A stretch of DNA of 38,504 bases, from positions 1 to 38,504 of the forward strand of contig NZ_SPMX01000038.1 of the NCBI RefSeq assembly GCF_012940005.1, written 5' to 3'. The notes beneath the pieces were generated by a model, which worked only from the letters and a program-made list of their open reading frames with translations, made no database searches and was not told the origin of the DNA. This document shows positions 16,946 to 26,488 of the stretch, piece after piece. Each line of letters starts with the position of its first letter. Positions within the stretch are counted from its first letter, which is position 1. A program made the translations under genes and the position numbers. This stretch comes from Candidatus Accumulibacter contiguus (GTDB taxonomy: Bacteria; Pseudomonadota; Gammaproteobacteria; Burkholderiales; Rhodocyclaceae).

Positions 16946-18466
16946 TCAGACGACGGCGACCGGGATCTTGCCGATCCTGGCCTGCCATTCCTTCGGTCCG
17001 GTGTTGTGTACCGATGTTCCGGTCGAATCCACCGCGACGGTCACCGGCATGTCCCTGACGTCGAATTCGTAAATTGCCTCCATTCCGAGATCGGCGAAAC
17101 CGACCACCCTGGCAGTCTTGATCGCTTTGGCGACCAGGTACGCTGCACCGCCGACAGCCATCAGATACGCCGACTGGTGTTTCCGGATCGCTTCGATCGC
17201 GGCCGGGCCACGCTCGGCCTTGCCAACCATCGAGATCAGCCCGGTCTGGGCCAGCATCATCTCGGTGAATTTGTCCATCCGCGTGGCGGTCGTTGGGCCG
17301 GCCGGGCCAACGGCCTCGTCGCGAACCGGATCAACCGGACCGACGTAATAAATGACGCGGTTGGTGAAGTCGACCGGCAGCTTTTCGCCTTTCGCCAGCA
17401 TGTCCTGGATGCGTTTGTGGGCGGCGTCGCGGCCGGTCAGCATCTTGCCGTTGAGCAGCAGCGTTTGACCGGGTTTCCAGGAGGCGACCTCGGCCGGTGT
17501 CAGCGTGTCGAGGTTGACCTGCGTCGAGGTCTCGGTGTTCGGCGTCCAGTTGACCTGGGGCCATTCACGAAGGTCCGGTGGTGTCAGAATGGCCGGCCCT
17601 GAACCGTCGAGATGGAAGTGCGCGTGCCGCGTCGCAGCACAGTTGGGAATCATCGCCACCGGCAAGCTGGCCGCATGCGTCGGGTAGTCGAGGATCTTGA
17701 CGTCGAGGACGGTCGTCAGTCCGCCGAGGCCCTGCGCACCGATTCCCAGTGCGTTGACCTTTTCGTAAAGCTCCAGACGCAGTTCCTCGACGCGGTTGCT
17801 CGCGCCGCGGGCGATCAATTCGTGGATGTCGACCGGCGCCATCAGTGATTCCTTGGCCAGCAGCATGGCCTTCTCGGGCGTACCGCCAATGCCGATGCCA
17901 AGGATTCCCGGTGGACACCAGCCGGCGCCCATCGTCGGTACCGTCTTGAGAACCCAATCGACGATCGAGTCCGATGGGTTGAGCGCGTAGAACTTGGACT
18001 TGTTTTCCGAGCCTCCCCCCTTGGCGGCGCAGATGACTTCGAGGTGATGGCCGGGAACGATCTCGTAATGCACGACTGCGGGCGTATTGTCGCGCGAGTT
18101 CTTGCGCGCGCCGGCCGGGTCGAGCAGCACCGAGGCCCGCAACTTGTTGTCCGGGTTGTTGTAGGCGCGGCGCACGCCCTCGTCGCACATTTCCTGGACC
18201 GACAGGCTGGCGTCCCATCTGACGTCCATGCCGACCTTGAGGAAGATCACCGCGATGCCGGTATCCTGGCAGATCGGGCGATGGCCTTCGGCACACATGC
18301 GGCTGTTGGTGAGAATCTGGGCGATCGCATCCCTGGCTGCTGGGCTCTGCTCGCGCTCGTAAGCGGCGCCGAGCGCCTGGATGTAGTCGAGCGGATGATA
18401 GTAGCTGATGTACTGGAATGCGTCGGCAACGCTCTGGATGAAGTCTTCCTGCTTGATCGTGGTCAT
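16946..18466 (-). CDS. fumA: Class I fumarate hydratase (4Fe-4S type)
   Basis: A 506-residue enzyme interconverting fumarate and malate in the TCA cycle. Class I fumarases hold a labile 4Fe-4S cluster, and the three expected cysteines are visible: Cys66 in RPICQDTG, Cys184 in GAGWCPPG and Cys276 in IPNCAATRH. The C-terminal half contains VDSTGTSVHNTGP and PVTVAVD, typical of the beta part fused to the alpha part. The ATG at 18466 overlaps the yqhA stop by four bases (ATGA), so translation is probably coupled. Whether the cell also has an oxygen-stable class II enzyme cannot be told from this window. Confidence 0.95.
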   Translation of the reverse strand: MTTIKQEDFIQSVADAFQYISYYHPLDYIQALGAAYEREQSPAARDAIAQILTNSRMCAEGHRPICQDTGIAVIFLKVGMDVRWDASLSVQEMCDEGVRRAYNNPDNKLRASVLLDPAGARKNSRDNTPAVVHYEIVPGHHLEVICAAKGGGSENKSKFYALNPSDSIVDWVLKTVPTMGAGWCPPGILGIGIGGTPEKAMLLAKESLMAPVDIHELIARGASNRVEELRLELYEKVNALGIGAQGLGGLTTVLDVKILDYPTHAASLPVAMIPNCAATRHAHFHLDGSGPAILTPPDLREWPQVNWTPNTETSTQVNLDTLTPAEVASWKPGQTLLLNGKMLTGRDAAHKRIQDMLAKGEKLPVDFTNRVIYYVGPVDPVRDEAVGPAGPTTATRMDKFTEMMLAQTGLISMVGKAERGPAAIEAIRKHQSAYLMAVGGAAYLVAKAIKTARVVGFADLGMEAIYEFDVRDMPVTVAVDSTGTSVHNTGPKEWQARIGKIPVAVV

Positions 18467-19080
18467 TTCAGGCTCTCTCTCGTGGGTGGCCGCGGGGCAC
18501 CTCCCCGCGGCGGGTGTCTGTTCAGTGTGCTGCAGCGTGCGGCATTTTTTCCGAGCAGGATGGTCTGGGTCATCATGCGGTCGACCCAGGCCATGGCCAG
18601 CGCCGAGCACAGAAAGAGGGCGTGGATGATGACCTGCCACATGATCGTGTGCTCGCTCATATTCGCTGCATTGATGAAGGTCTTCAGCAGATGGATCGAC
18701 GAGATGCCGATGATCGCCGTAGACAGCTTGATCTTGAGCACCCCGGCATTGACATGCGAAAGCCATTCCGGCTGATCGGGGTGGCCTTCGAGGTCGAGTC
18801 GGGAGACAAAGGTTTCGTAGCCGCCGATGATCACCATGATCAGCAGGTTGGCGATCATCACCACATCGATCAGGCCGAGGACGACGAGCATCACATCGGT
18901 CTCGCTGATCCGCGTGCTGCTGAAAAAGAGGTTCTGAATCAGGTGCGACAGTTCGATCATGAACAGATAGACATAGGCGCCCTGGGCGATGATCAGCCCC
19001 AGATACAGCGGCGCCTGCAGCCAGCGGCTCCAGAAGATGAACATTTCGAGTTTGTCTACGGCAGGTTTCAAGGAGGCCAT
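18463..19080 (-). CDS. yqhA: YqhA/TIGR00645 family inner-membrane protein
   Basis: A 205-residue membrane protein with about four hydrophobic helices: LQAPLYLGLIIAQGAYVYL, VMLVVLGLIDVVMIANLL, LSTAIIGISSIHLLK and a final helix near IIHALFLCSALAMAWVD. The motif SRLDLEGHPDQPEWLSHVN sits between helices and identifies the family. Function is unknown. The ATG at 19080 is chosen; a TTG 15 bases upstream also opens the frame. It is the first gene of the minus-strand operon that continues with fumarase, and it is divergent from acs. Confidence 0.9.
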   Translation of the reverse strand: MASLKPAVDKLEMFIFWSRWLQAPLYLGLIIAQGAYVYLFMIELSHLIQNLFFSSTRISETDVMLVVLGLIDVVMIANLLIMVIIGGYETFVSRLDLEGHPDQPEWLSHVNAGVLKIKLSTAIIGISSIHLLKTFINAANMSEHTIMWQVIIHALFLCSALAMAWVDRMMTQTILLGKNAARCSTLNRHPPRGGAPRPPTRESLK

Positions 19081-19345
19081 TTTCTTCAGGGTCAACAGAT
19101 TGGATGCGGGATTTTAGCATCAAGGCCTGTTTGCGTTGCGTTGCCGGACATGCCGTAAGTGGTGTGTAAGATTGGCGGCGTTTAATCTGACCCACTTGGC
19201 GTGACACGGGGCAGGGCTAGCAGCGTATGATTTGCCTTCCGCTAGGCGTTAAACGTTAGACGGAGGTCGCGAGCGACGGGTTCTTTTCGTTAATTGCAGC
19301 ATCGATTTCTTGAATTCTCTACCAATACCAAACAGGAGATGGGAC
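19081..19345. promoter_or_regulatory. Divergent control region between yqhA-fumarase and acs
   Basis: The 265-base gap must hold promoters for both the yqhA operon and the acs group. I see closely spaced GTTAAAC and GTTAGAC boxes near 19247-19260 and a GTCGC-GA-GCGAC palindrome shortly after, but no convincing sigma-70 or sigma-54 pair. The acs ribosome site AGGAG lies about 9 bases before its ATG. Confidence 0.5.
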
Positions 19346-21310
19346 ATGTCATTGAACGAGGCCGTAAAATTTTTTGAGCCCTCTGCCGAATTTGTCAAGC
19401 AGGCCACCATTTCGGGCATGGACGCCTACCGGGCGCTGTGTGCCGAGGCAGCAAACGATTACACGGGGTACTGGGCCCGCCTGGCCCGCGAACACGTCAC
19501 CTGGAAACAGCCGTTTACGCAGGTACTTGACGAGTCCAAGGCGCCCTTCTTCAAATGGTTTGCCGACGGTACGCTGAATGTTTCGTATAACTGTCTGGAC
19601 CGTAACATCGAAGCCGGTCTCGGCGACAAAGTGGCGCTCGTCTTCGAAGCCGATGATGGCGAAGTCAAGCGGATCACTTACCAGGAACTGCTGGCCCGCG
19701 TCTGCCAGTTTGCCAACGGCCTGCGGGCGCGTGGCATCAAAAAGGGCGACCGGGTGTTGATCTATATGTCGATGGGCATCGAGGGCATTGTCGCGATGCA
19801 GGCCTGCGCGCGTATCGGCGCCATTCACTCGGTCGTATTTGGCGGTTTCTCGGCGCAGTCGGTGCGTGACCGGATCAACGATGCCGGTGCCGTGGCGGTG
19901 ATTACTGCCGACGAACAATGCCGTGGTGGCAAGAAGATCCCGCTCAAGCCGGCCGTCGACGAGGGCATTGCGCTCGGCGGCTGCGAGTCGGTCAAGGACG
20001 TGATCGTCTTTCAGCGTACCGGCGGTGCCTGCCACATGCTTGCCGGTCGGGACCTCTGGTGGCACGACGTCATCGCCGGCCAGTCCGAGGTTTGCGAGCC
20101 GGAATGGGTCGGCGCCGAGCACCCCCTGTTCCTCCTGTACACCTCGGGTTCGACCGGCAAACCGAAAGGCGTGCAGCACTCGACAGGCGGCTACCTGCTG
20201 CATGCCATCCTGACCATGAAGTGGACCTTCGACCTCAAGCCGAACGATCTCTTCTGGTGCACCGCAGACATTGGCTGGGTCACCGGTCACACCTACATCA
20301 CCTACGGGCCGCTGGCCTGCGGCGGCACCGAGATGGTTTTCGAAGGCATCCCGACCTATCCGGATGCCGGCCGTTTCTGGAAGATGATCCAGGACCACAA
20401 GGTCAGCATCTTCTACACCGCGCCGACCGCCATCCGCTCGCTGATCAAGGCGGCCGATACCAATCCGTCGGTCGCGCCGACCCAGTACGACCTGTCGTCG
20501 CTGCGCCTGCTCGGTACGGTTGGCGAACCGATCAACCCGGCCGCCTGGCAATGGTATTACGACAGCGTCGGTGGCGGTCGCTGCCCGATCGTCGACACCT
20601 TCTGGCAGACCGAGACCGGCGGCCACATGATCACCCCGCTGCCGGGGGCGACCCCGCTGGTGCCGGGTTCCTGCACCTTGCCTTTCCCCGGTATCGAGGC
20701 GGCTGTCGTCGACGAAACCGGCACCGAACTCGACTGGGGCAAGGGGGGTCTGCTGGTCGTGAAGAAGCCCTGGCCGGCGATGATTCGCAACATCTGGGGT
20801 GATCCCGAGCGTTTCCACAAATCCTATTACCCCGATGATTTCGCCGGCAAGCTCTACCTCGCTGGCGACGGTTCGATCCGCGACATTCACACCGGCTATT
20901 TCACGATCACCGGCCGTATCGACGATGTGCTGAATGTTTCCGGTCACCGCATGGGAACCATGGAGATCGAGTCTGCGCTGGTCTCACACCCGATGGTGGC
21001 GGAAGCTGCCGTCGTTGGTCGCCCGGATGATCTGACCGGCGAAGCGATCTGTGCCTTTGTGGTTCTGAAGGGTCCGCGGCCGACCGGCGAAACGGCGAAG
21101 AAGATGGTCAAGGAGTTGCAGGACCACGTCGGACGCGAGATCGGTCCAATTGCCAAACCGAAAGATCTGCGCTTCGGCGAAAACCTGCCCAAAACGCGTT
21201 CCGGCAAGATCATGCGTCGTCTGTTGCGCTCCCTCGCCAGGGGAGAAACGGCTGCGCAGGATGTCTCGACGCTGGAAAACCCGGCGATTCTGGAGCAACT
21301 ACGCGGCTGA
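19346..21310 (+). CDS. acs: Acetyl-CoA synthetase
   Basis: A 654-residue AMP-forming acetate:CoA ligase, the usual length for Acs. Landmarks in order: the N-terminal ACS domain; [17 protein letters not shown] (phosphate-binding P-loop of the adenylating family); [16 protein letters not shown] (A5 region that contacts acetyl and adenine); [20 protein letters not shown] (hinge and CoA region); and [11 protein letters not shown], with the catalytic lysine that acetylation switches off. The start at 19346 is preceded by AGGAG. It heads a plus-strand group with a regulator, exonuclease-like protein and symporter, consistent with an acetate scavenging module. Confidence 0.96.
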   Translation: MSLNEAVKFFEPSAEFVKQATISGMDAYRALCAEAANDYTGYWARLAREHVTWKQPFTQVLDESKAPFFKWFADGTLNVSYNCLDRNIEAGLGDKVALVFEADDGEVKRITYQELLARVCQFANGLRARGIKKGDRVLIYMSMGIEGIVAMQACARIGAIHSVVFGGFSAQSVRDRINDAGAVAVITADEQCRGGKKIPLKPAVDEGIALGGCESVKDVIVFQRTGGACHMLAGRDLWWHDVIAGQSEVCEPEWVGAEHPLFLLYTSGSTGKPKGVQHSTGGYLLHAILTMKWTFDLKPNDLFWCTADIGWVTGHTYITYGPLACGGTEMVFEGIPTYPDAGRFWKMIQDHKVSIFYTAPTAIRSLIKAADTNPSVAPTQYDLSSLRLLGTVGEPINPAAWQWYYDSVGGGRCPIVDTFWQTETGGHMITPLPGATPLVPGSCTLPFPGIEAAVVDETGTELDWGKGGLLVVKKPWPAMIRNIWGDPERFHKSYYPDDFAGKLYLAGDGSIRDIHTGYFTITGRIDDVLNVSGHRMGTMEIESALVSHPMVAEAAVVGRPDDLTGEAICAFVVLKGPRPTGETAKKMVKELQDHVGREIGPIAKPKDLRFGENLPKTRSGKIMRRLLRSLARGETAAQDVSTLENPAILEQLRG

Positions 21311-21328
21311 TCTAGACCTCCCAGGCGA

Positions 21329-21398
21329 CCGGGCGCTGCGCTTGCACGCCCGGCCGCAAAAGCAGGTTTCAGGCCGGCGCCATCCATGTACCGGCCTG
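21329..21398 (+). other. Two hairpins between acs and the DUF294 gene
   Basis: CCGGGCG (21329-21335) pairs with CGCCCGG (21347-21353), and CAGGCCGG (21370-21377) pairs with CCGGCCTG (21391-21398). Neither has a T-run, so they are more likely 3' end stabilisers or partial attenuators of acs mRNA than terminators. The next gene begins 23 bases later. Confidence 0.5.
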
Positions 21399-21420
21399 TG
21401 GTGGCGATAGAGGAACTGGT

Positions 21421-23331
21421 ATGAGCAACAGCGCGACGGAAATGCTGGTTTCGGCATGCATCCGGTTCCTGCAGGCCCACCCGCCTTTTGATCGTATGGA
21501 GGCGGAGGCACTCTGCTTTCTTGCAGAACATGTCACCCTTGCCCATTACCCCAAAGGTGCGCGGATTCTCTCGAGTGAGATGGGGGTTGCGCGCGCCCTC
21601 TACATTCTGCAGCACGGCAGGGTGCGAGTCCGCTCCAGCGGCGGCGCCAGTAACGCCGACTCTGCACCGAGCACGCTCGGCCCTGGTCAGGCCTTCGCGA
21701 TCGGGGCGCTGATGGCGCAGCACCCCGCTTCGAGTGTCTACGTGGCACGCGAGGAGGTTTTCTGCTACGAATTGCCGGTCGACGACTTCTTTACCCTGAC
21801 CCAGAAGAGCACGGTTTTCAATCTCTTCTGCAGCCAGCACATCGCCGGCCTGCTCAAGCACTCGCAACAGCAGTTGCAACTGCAGTTTGCCCAGCGCGCT
21901 GCCGAGCAGAGAACGATGAATTCGCCACTCGCCGCGATTGTCAAGCGGGAACCGGTTTCCGTGGCGCCGGAGACATCGATTCGCCAGGTCGTTGCCTTGA
22001 TGGCCGACCGCCACCTGGGGTCGATGGTGATCGTCGATGCCGGAGAGCAACCGCTTGGCATCTTTACGCTTTCGGACGTGCTGAAGCGAATCGTCTTGCC
22101 GGGTACCTCGCTGGAGCAACCGATCTCCTCGGTCATGTCGGACTTGCCGCAGACCTTGCCACTGGCCGCAAACGCCCACGATGCAGCGCTGACCATGGCC
22201 ATGCACGGCATCCGCCATGTGCTCGCGGTGGATGAGGGTGGGCGCCTCAGGGGTGTGGTTTCAGAGCGTGATCTGTTCAAGCTGCAGGGTGCCGGTCTGC
22301 GGCAGATCCGGCACGCGATCGACGCAGCAAGCAGTCTCGAAGTGCTGCAGCATGCCCGTGAGGATGTCCGCCAATTGTCGCTGACGATGCTCGCCGAAGG
22401 GGTCGGCGGACAGGAAATCACGCAATTCATTTCGACCCTCAACGATACCGTGACTCGCCGCATCATCGAACTGAACCTGGATCGGCATGACCTCTACGGC
22501 ATCGACTGGACCTGGCTGTCGTTCGGGTCGGAGGGGCGCGATGAACAGACCTTCACTACCGATCAGGATAACGGAATTGTCTATATCTGTACCGACATCA
22601 TGGATCGCGAGCAGACGCAATTGCGTTTTCTCGATTTCGCCCGTGATGTCAATGCCGATCTCGACACCTGCGGCTTCCCGCTGTGCAAGGGCAACATCAT
22701 GGCGAGCAACCCCAGCCTGTGCCTGACGCTCGAGGAGTGGGAGGAGAAATTCGCCCAGTGGGTACGCACACCGGAGCCACAGGCTTTGCTCAACGCCACG
22801 ATTTTCTTCGACTTTCGCCCGCTCTACGGCCGCTTCAATCTGGCGCACCGGATGCGTATTTCGCTGTTCCGACAGACCAACGGCAATCCCCTGTTCCTGC
22901 GCATGCTGGCGCAGAACGCGCTCAGTGTGTCACCGCCGCTGGGGAGGATACGTGACTTCGTGACTGGCGCTGATCGCGAGCATCCCGGGACCATCGACCT
23001 GAAAAAGTACGGCGTCCGCCTGTTCACCGACGCAGCACGGGTTTTTGCGCTGGCGCGTCAGGTCGAGGCGACGAACACGGTCGCGCGCATCAAACGCGCC
23101 GGCGCCTTGATGAATATTTCTCCAGAGGACGTAGCCGCGAGCCTCGAAGGTTTCAACTTCATCCAGTTGTTGCGCTTGCGGCACCAGCATTTTGAGCAGG
23201 AGCACGGGCGCGCCGGTGACAATCTGATCCGACCGGACGAACTGAACGAAATTGAACGGCGGATTCTCAAAGAAGCTTTCCGACAGGCACGCAAACTGCA
23301 GGCGCGCCTGAAACTCGATTACCAGATCTGA
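21421..23331 (+). CDS. cNMP-binding, CBS and DUF294 nucleotidyltransferase-like regulator
   Basis: A 636-residue cytoplasmic protein with four parts: a cyclic-nucleotide-binding-like domain (about 20-150, with GQAFAIGALMAQHPASS), two CBS repeats (about 165-285, each ending in a segment such as GIFTLSDVLKRIV or GVVSERDLFKL), a DUF294 nucleotidyltransferase-like domain (about 325-460, with GSEGRDEQTFTTDQDNG matching the Gs-x-GR-x-EQ signature) and a DUF294 C-terminal domain. The architecture occurs beside acetate transporters and is related to GlnD/GlnE-type nucleotidyltransferases. It probably senses nucleotides and modifies or binds a partner. The gene ends two bases before the exonuclease-like ATG, so they are co-expressed. 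Confidence 0.9.
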   Translation: MSNSATEMLVSACIRFLQAHPPFDRMEAEALCFLAEHVTLAHYPKGARILSSEMGVARALYILQHGRVRVRSSGGASNADSAPSTLGPGQAFAIGALMAQHPASSVYVAREEVFCYELPVDDFFTLTQKSTVFNLFCSQHIAGLLKHSQQQLQLQFAQRAAEQRTMNSPLAAIVKREPVSVAPETSIRQVVALMADRHLGSMVIVDAGEQPLGIFTLSDVLKRIVLPGTSLEQPISSVMSDLPQTLPLAANAHDAALTMAMHGIRHVLAVDEGGRLRGVVSERDLFKLQGAGLRQIRHAIDAASSLEVLQHAREDVRQLSLTMLAEGVGGQEITQFISTLNDTVTRRIIELNLDRHDLYGIDWTWLSFGSEGRDEQTFTTDQDNGIVYICTDIMDREQTQLRFLDFARDVNADLDTCGFPLCKGNIMASNPSLCLTLEEWEEKFAQWVRTPEPQALLNATIFFDFRPLYGRFNLAHRMRISLFRQTNGNPLFLRMLAQNALSVSPPLGRIRDFVTGADREHPGTIDLKKYGVRLFTDAARVFALARQVEATNTVARIKRAGALMNISPEDVAASLEGFNFIQLLRLRHQHFEQEHGRAGDNLIRPDELNEIERRILKEAFRQARKLQARLKLDYQI

Positions 23332-23333
23332 TC

Positions 23334-24032
23334 ATGGCCTGGTATTCCAGACTATTCGGTGGCCAGGAAACCACTGGCCCGGCGTTGACCGCCAGACAGC
23401 AGCAGTTGCTCGCCGCCTGGCGCCAATTGCCCGATCAAGACATGCGGCGCTCGCACTATCGCTGCCGCTACGTGGTGGTCGACGTCGAAACGACGGGAAT
23501 CAACGTCAAAACGGATCGCCTCTGCGCGATTGGTGCGCTGGCGGTGGTCAACGGGCAGATCGACTTCAAGGATGCCTTTCATCTCGTCCTGGAACCTGCA
23601 GCGCCGGCAGACGATCCTGCGGAACATCCGGAGCCGGTGGCCGGCGCACCTTCGATCGACGCACTGATCTCCTTTCTGCACTTTGTCGGCAAGGCACCAC
23701 TGCTTGCGTACAACGTTCCGTTTGTTGCCGCGATGATCGAACGCACTCTGGCAGAAAACCTCGGTATCGACTTGGGGCTACCATGGATCGACCTGGCGTG
23801 GGTGATGCCCGATCTGTTTCGTGATGTCGAGCATACCGAGACGGGGCTCGACGCCTGGCTGAACCACTTTGCCATCACCAGTATCCGCCGTCATCACGCT
23901 GTTTCAGACGCTTACGCCACCGCCCAGTTGTTGCAGATCACGATCGCCAGTGGCGCGCGCAAAGGCTTTACGACTCCTGCCAGCCTGCTCGACCTTGAGA
24001 AGGCGCGTCGCCACATGCATCAGAGCGGCTAG
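23334..24032 (+). CDS. DnaQ-like 3'-5' exonuclease family protein, altered active site
   Basis: A 232-residue protein with a DEDDh exonuclease fold. Motif I (VVVDVETTG, Asp50 and Glu52) and motif III (RHHAVSDAYA, His188 and Asp192) are present. Motif II reads LLAYNVPFVAAM: Asn127 is kept but the metal-binding Asp normally at the position of Val131 is absent. The enzyme may therefore be weak, or bind rather than cleave. It has a short N-terminal extension (about 1-45). It sits between the DUF294 regulator and the symporter, as in other acetate transport clusters, so it is probably part of that regulatory circuit rather than DNA repair. Confidence 0.85.
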   Translation: MAWYSRLFGGQETTGPALTARQQQLLAAWRQLPDQDMRRSHYRCRYVVVDVETTGINVKTDRLCAIGALAVVNGQIDFKDAFHLVLEPAAPADDPAEHPEPVAGAPSIDALISFLHFVGKAPLLAYNVPFVAAMIERTLAENLGIDLGLPWIDLAWVMPDLFRDVEHTETGLDAWLNHFAITSIRRHHAVSDAYATAQLLQITIASGARKGFTTPASLLDLEKARRHMHQSG

Positions 24033-24046
24033 GCGGGCACTGCGCA

Positions 24047-26086
24047 ATGGCCGACTACACTGTCCCGCTGCGTCGCTATTACGCCTACTACACTGCCGGT
24101 TTCTTCATTTTCATCGGTACACTGGCGGTGCTCGAGCGGCATGGCATGCCACCACGCTGGATCGGTTATTCCTTTCTATTTCTGACCATCTTCCTGTACG
24201 CAACGATCGGCGTGCTGGCGCGAACTGCCAGCGTTTCGGAGTACTACGTCGCCGGCCGGCGCGTGCCGGCGGTATTCAACGGCATGGCCACCGGCGCCGA
24301 CTGGATGAGTTCGGCCTCGTTCATGGGTCTGGCCGGAACGCTCTACCTGTCGGGGTATCAGGGCCTGGCCTACGTGATGGGCTGGACCGGTGGCTACGTT
24401 CTGGTTGCCCTGCTGCTGGCGCCTTACCTGCGCCGCTTTGGCCAATATACGATTCCGGACTTCCTCGCCGCTCGTTATGGTGGCAATCTGGCCAGGCTGG
24501 TCGGTGTCTTTGCGACCGTCCTGGCGTCCTTCGTTTATGTGGTTGCACAGATCTATGGTGTCGGGCTGATTACCAGCCGCTTTGTTGGCCTGCAATTCGA
24601 GGTCGGGGTATTTGTCGGACTCGCCGGCATCCTGGTGTGTTCCTTCCTGGGTGGCATGCGCGCGGTCACCTGGACACAGGTGGCCCAGTACGCCATCCTG
24701 ATTGTCGCCTATCTGGTGCCAGTGACCATTCTCTCGTACCAGGTCACCGGCATTCCGGTTCCGCAGCTGACCTACGGACAGGTACTGCAAACCGTGCAGC
24801 TTCTCGAGGAAAGAATCTTCGATGACCCATCCGAACTTGACGCCCGCCGCCTCTTTCGCGAGCGTGCGGATGGCTACTACGACCGCATCCTGACGCTGCC
24901 GGACTCACTGGAGGAAGAGCGGCGCAGCCTGAGCGGACGAATCGACGATCTGAAGAGCAGCAACGCGCAAATGCGTGATGTGGTTAGCCTCGAGCGGCAG
25001 CGCCGGGATCTGCCCAAGAGCAGCGAAGAGGCACGCAGCCATTGGGATGGTTTGATGCGTCAGGCAGCGCAGCGCGGCGCAGCACCCGATCACCATCTGA
25101 CCCCGTATCCGGGGAAAGGCGAGGCGGTCAATGACGACGCTCGCCTGAACTTTCTGAGCCTGGTGTTCTGCCTGATGGTCGGAACCGCTGCCCTGCCGCA
25201 TGTGCTGATGCGTTATTACACCACGCCCAGCGTACGCGAAGCGCGTAACTCGGTGTTCTGGTCGCTGTTGTTCATCCTGGCACTGTATCTGACGGCACCG
25301 GCCTATGCGGCTTTTGCCAAGTACGAGGTGTACACGAGTCTGGTCGGATCATCGATGGCGCAATTGCCGGTCTGGGTCAATTCGTGGGGCAAGATCGGCA
25401 TGGTCTCGATCGAGGACATCAACGGCGACGGCATCCTGCAACTCGCCGAACTGTCGCTCAACCCCGATGTGATCCTGCTGGCAACCCCGGAAATTGCCGG
25501 CCTGCCTTACGTTATTTCCGGCCTGGTGGCGGCCGGTGCGCTCGCCGCTGCCCTGTCCACTGCTGACGGGCTGCTGTTGACGATTGCCAGTGCTCTGGCG
25601 CACGACGTCTATTACAAGATTTTTCGTCCCAACGCGAGCACGCAATGGCGGCTGGTGGTTTCCAAATCACTGCTGCTGGTGGTTGCCGTACTGGCGGCCA
25701 GCGTCGCCTCGCAGAAGCCGGCGACCATCCTGTTCATGGTCGCCTGGGCTTTTTCACTGGCGGGATCGGCTTTTTTTCCGGCATTGATTCTCGGCATCTT
25801 CTGGAAGCGGGCCACGCCCAGAGGTGCCGTCAGTGGCATGCTGATTGGCCTGCTGGTGACCATATATTACATGGTGCGCGTCCATTTCGATGCCATTCCG
25901 TGGCTGGGAATCCACGGGTTCGGTATGGAACCCTGGCTGGGGATTCAGTCCACTGCGGCCGGGGTGTGGGGCGTCGCTGCCGGCTTTCTGACGATCATCG
26001 TGGTCAGCCTGTTCGACAGGCCGCCCAGCCAGGAAACACAGAATTTTGTCGAAAGTGTCCGTTACCCGGAGTTTGACCATTGGTGA
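24047..26086 (+). CDS. Sodium:solute symporter, VC_2705 family (probable acetate uptake)
   Basis: A 679-residue inner-membrane carrier with about 13 hydrophobic helices. The family core begins SVSEYYVAGRRVPAVFNGMA and includes GLAGTLYLSGYQGLAYVMG. Between helices lies a charged, mostly helical insert of roughly 130 residues (about 255-375), not found in ordinary SSS carriers but usual in this family. A canonical EF-hand loop follows at residues 457-468 (DINGDGILQLAE), implying calcium binding outside the membrane. The symporter needs the small DUF4212 subunit encoded next. Related carriers take up acetate or other short carboxylates with Na+. ATG 24047 is preceded by a weak ribosome site. Confidence 0.88.
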   Translation: MADYTVPLRRYYAYYTAGFFIFIGTLAVLERHGMPPRWIGYSFLFLTIFLYATIGVLARTASVSEYYVAGRRVPAVFNGMATGADWMSSASFMGLAGTLYLSGYQGLAYVMGWTGGYVLVALLLAPYLRRFGQYTIPDFLAARYGGNLARLVGVFATVLASFVYVVAQIYGVGLITSRFVGLQFEVGVFVGLAGILVCSFLGGMRAVTWTQVAQYAILIVAYLVPVTILSYQVTGIPVPQLTYGQVLQTVQLLEERIFDDPSELDARRLFRERADGYYDRILTLPDSLEEERRSLSGRIDDLKSSNAQMRDVVSLERQRRDLPKSSEEARSHWDGLMRQAAQRGAAPDHHLTPYPGKGEAVNDDARLNFLSLVFCLMVGTAALPHVLMRYYTTPSVREARNSVFWSLLFILALYLTAPAYAAFAKYEVYTSLVGSSMAQLPVWVNSWGKIGMVSIEDINGDGILQLAELSLNPDVILLATPEIAGLPYVISGLVAAGALAAALSTADGLLLTIASALAHDVYYKIFRPNASTQWRLVVSKSLLLVVAVLAASVASQKPATILFMVAWAFSLAGSAFFPALILGIFWKRATPRGAVSGMLIGLLVTIYYMVRVHFDAIPWLGIHGFGMEPWLGIQSTAAGVWGVAAGFLTIIVVSLFDRPPSQETQNFVESVRYPEFDHW

Positions 26087-26159
26087 TCGCTGCTCCGAGG
26101 GCGAGCAGCATCGCCGCCGCCGGGGTCTGGCGCAGTTTTCCGTAGCCAGGGAGCAGTGC

Positions 26160-26429
26160 GTGCAACGCAGGCGAAAGCAGCAGGACTACTGGCGGCGCAA
26201 CCTCAGGATGACGGCCTTGCTGCTGGCAATCTGGTTTGTCGTGACCTTTGTCGTCAGTTACTTTGCCCGCGACCTGGCGAACATCACCCTGCTGGGGCTT
26301 CCTCTCGGTTTCTACATGGCTGCCCAGGGGGCACCGGTGATCTACGTGCTGATCATCTGGTGGTACGCCCGCTACATGAACCATCTCGACCGGGAGTACG
26401 GAGTGAATGACCGGGATGCGGAGGACTGA
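26160..26429 (+). CDS. DUF4212 small subunit of the symporter
   Basis: An 89-residue membrane protein from GTG 26160, chosen because AGGGAG precedes it by 6-8 bases and the product (VQRRRKQQDYWRRNL...) matches the usual start; a longer frame into the symporter gene is possible but has no good site. Two hydrophobic helices follow (MTALLLAIWFVVTFVVSYFA and an amphipathic stretch including LPLGFYMAAQGAPVIYVLII), and the protein ends WWYARYMNHLDREYGV, the family signature. It is encoded directly after the VC_2705-type carrier and is presumed to stabilise it. Confidence 0.85.
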   Translation: MQRRRKQQDYWRRNLRMTALLLAIWFVVTFVVSYFARDLANITLLGLPLGFYMAAQGAPVIYVLIIWWYARYMNHLDREYGVNDRDAED

Positions 26430-26488
26430 CCCGAGCCCACCGGGAGAATCAGCCAGGGGGAAATCAGCACCTGAAACGCCGCACGATG

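Noticed and set aside
19247-19260. GTTAAAC and GTTAGAC boxes resembling attC right ends
   Set aside because: No paired left box or inner arms occur nearby; chance matches in a promoter region.
19349-20947. 532-residue minus-strand frame across acs
   Set aside because: Exact antisense shadow of acs, whose motifs and ribosome site are unambiguous.
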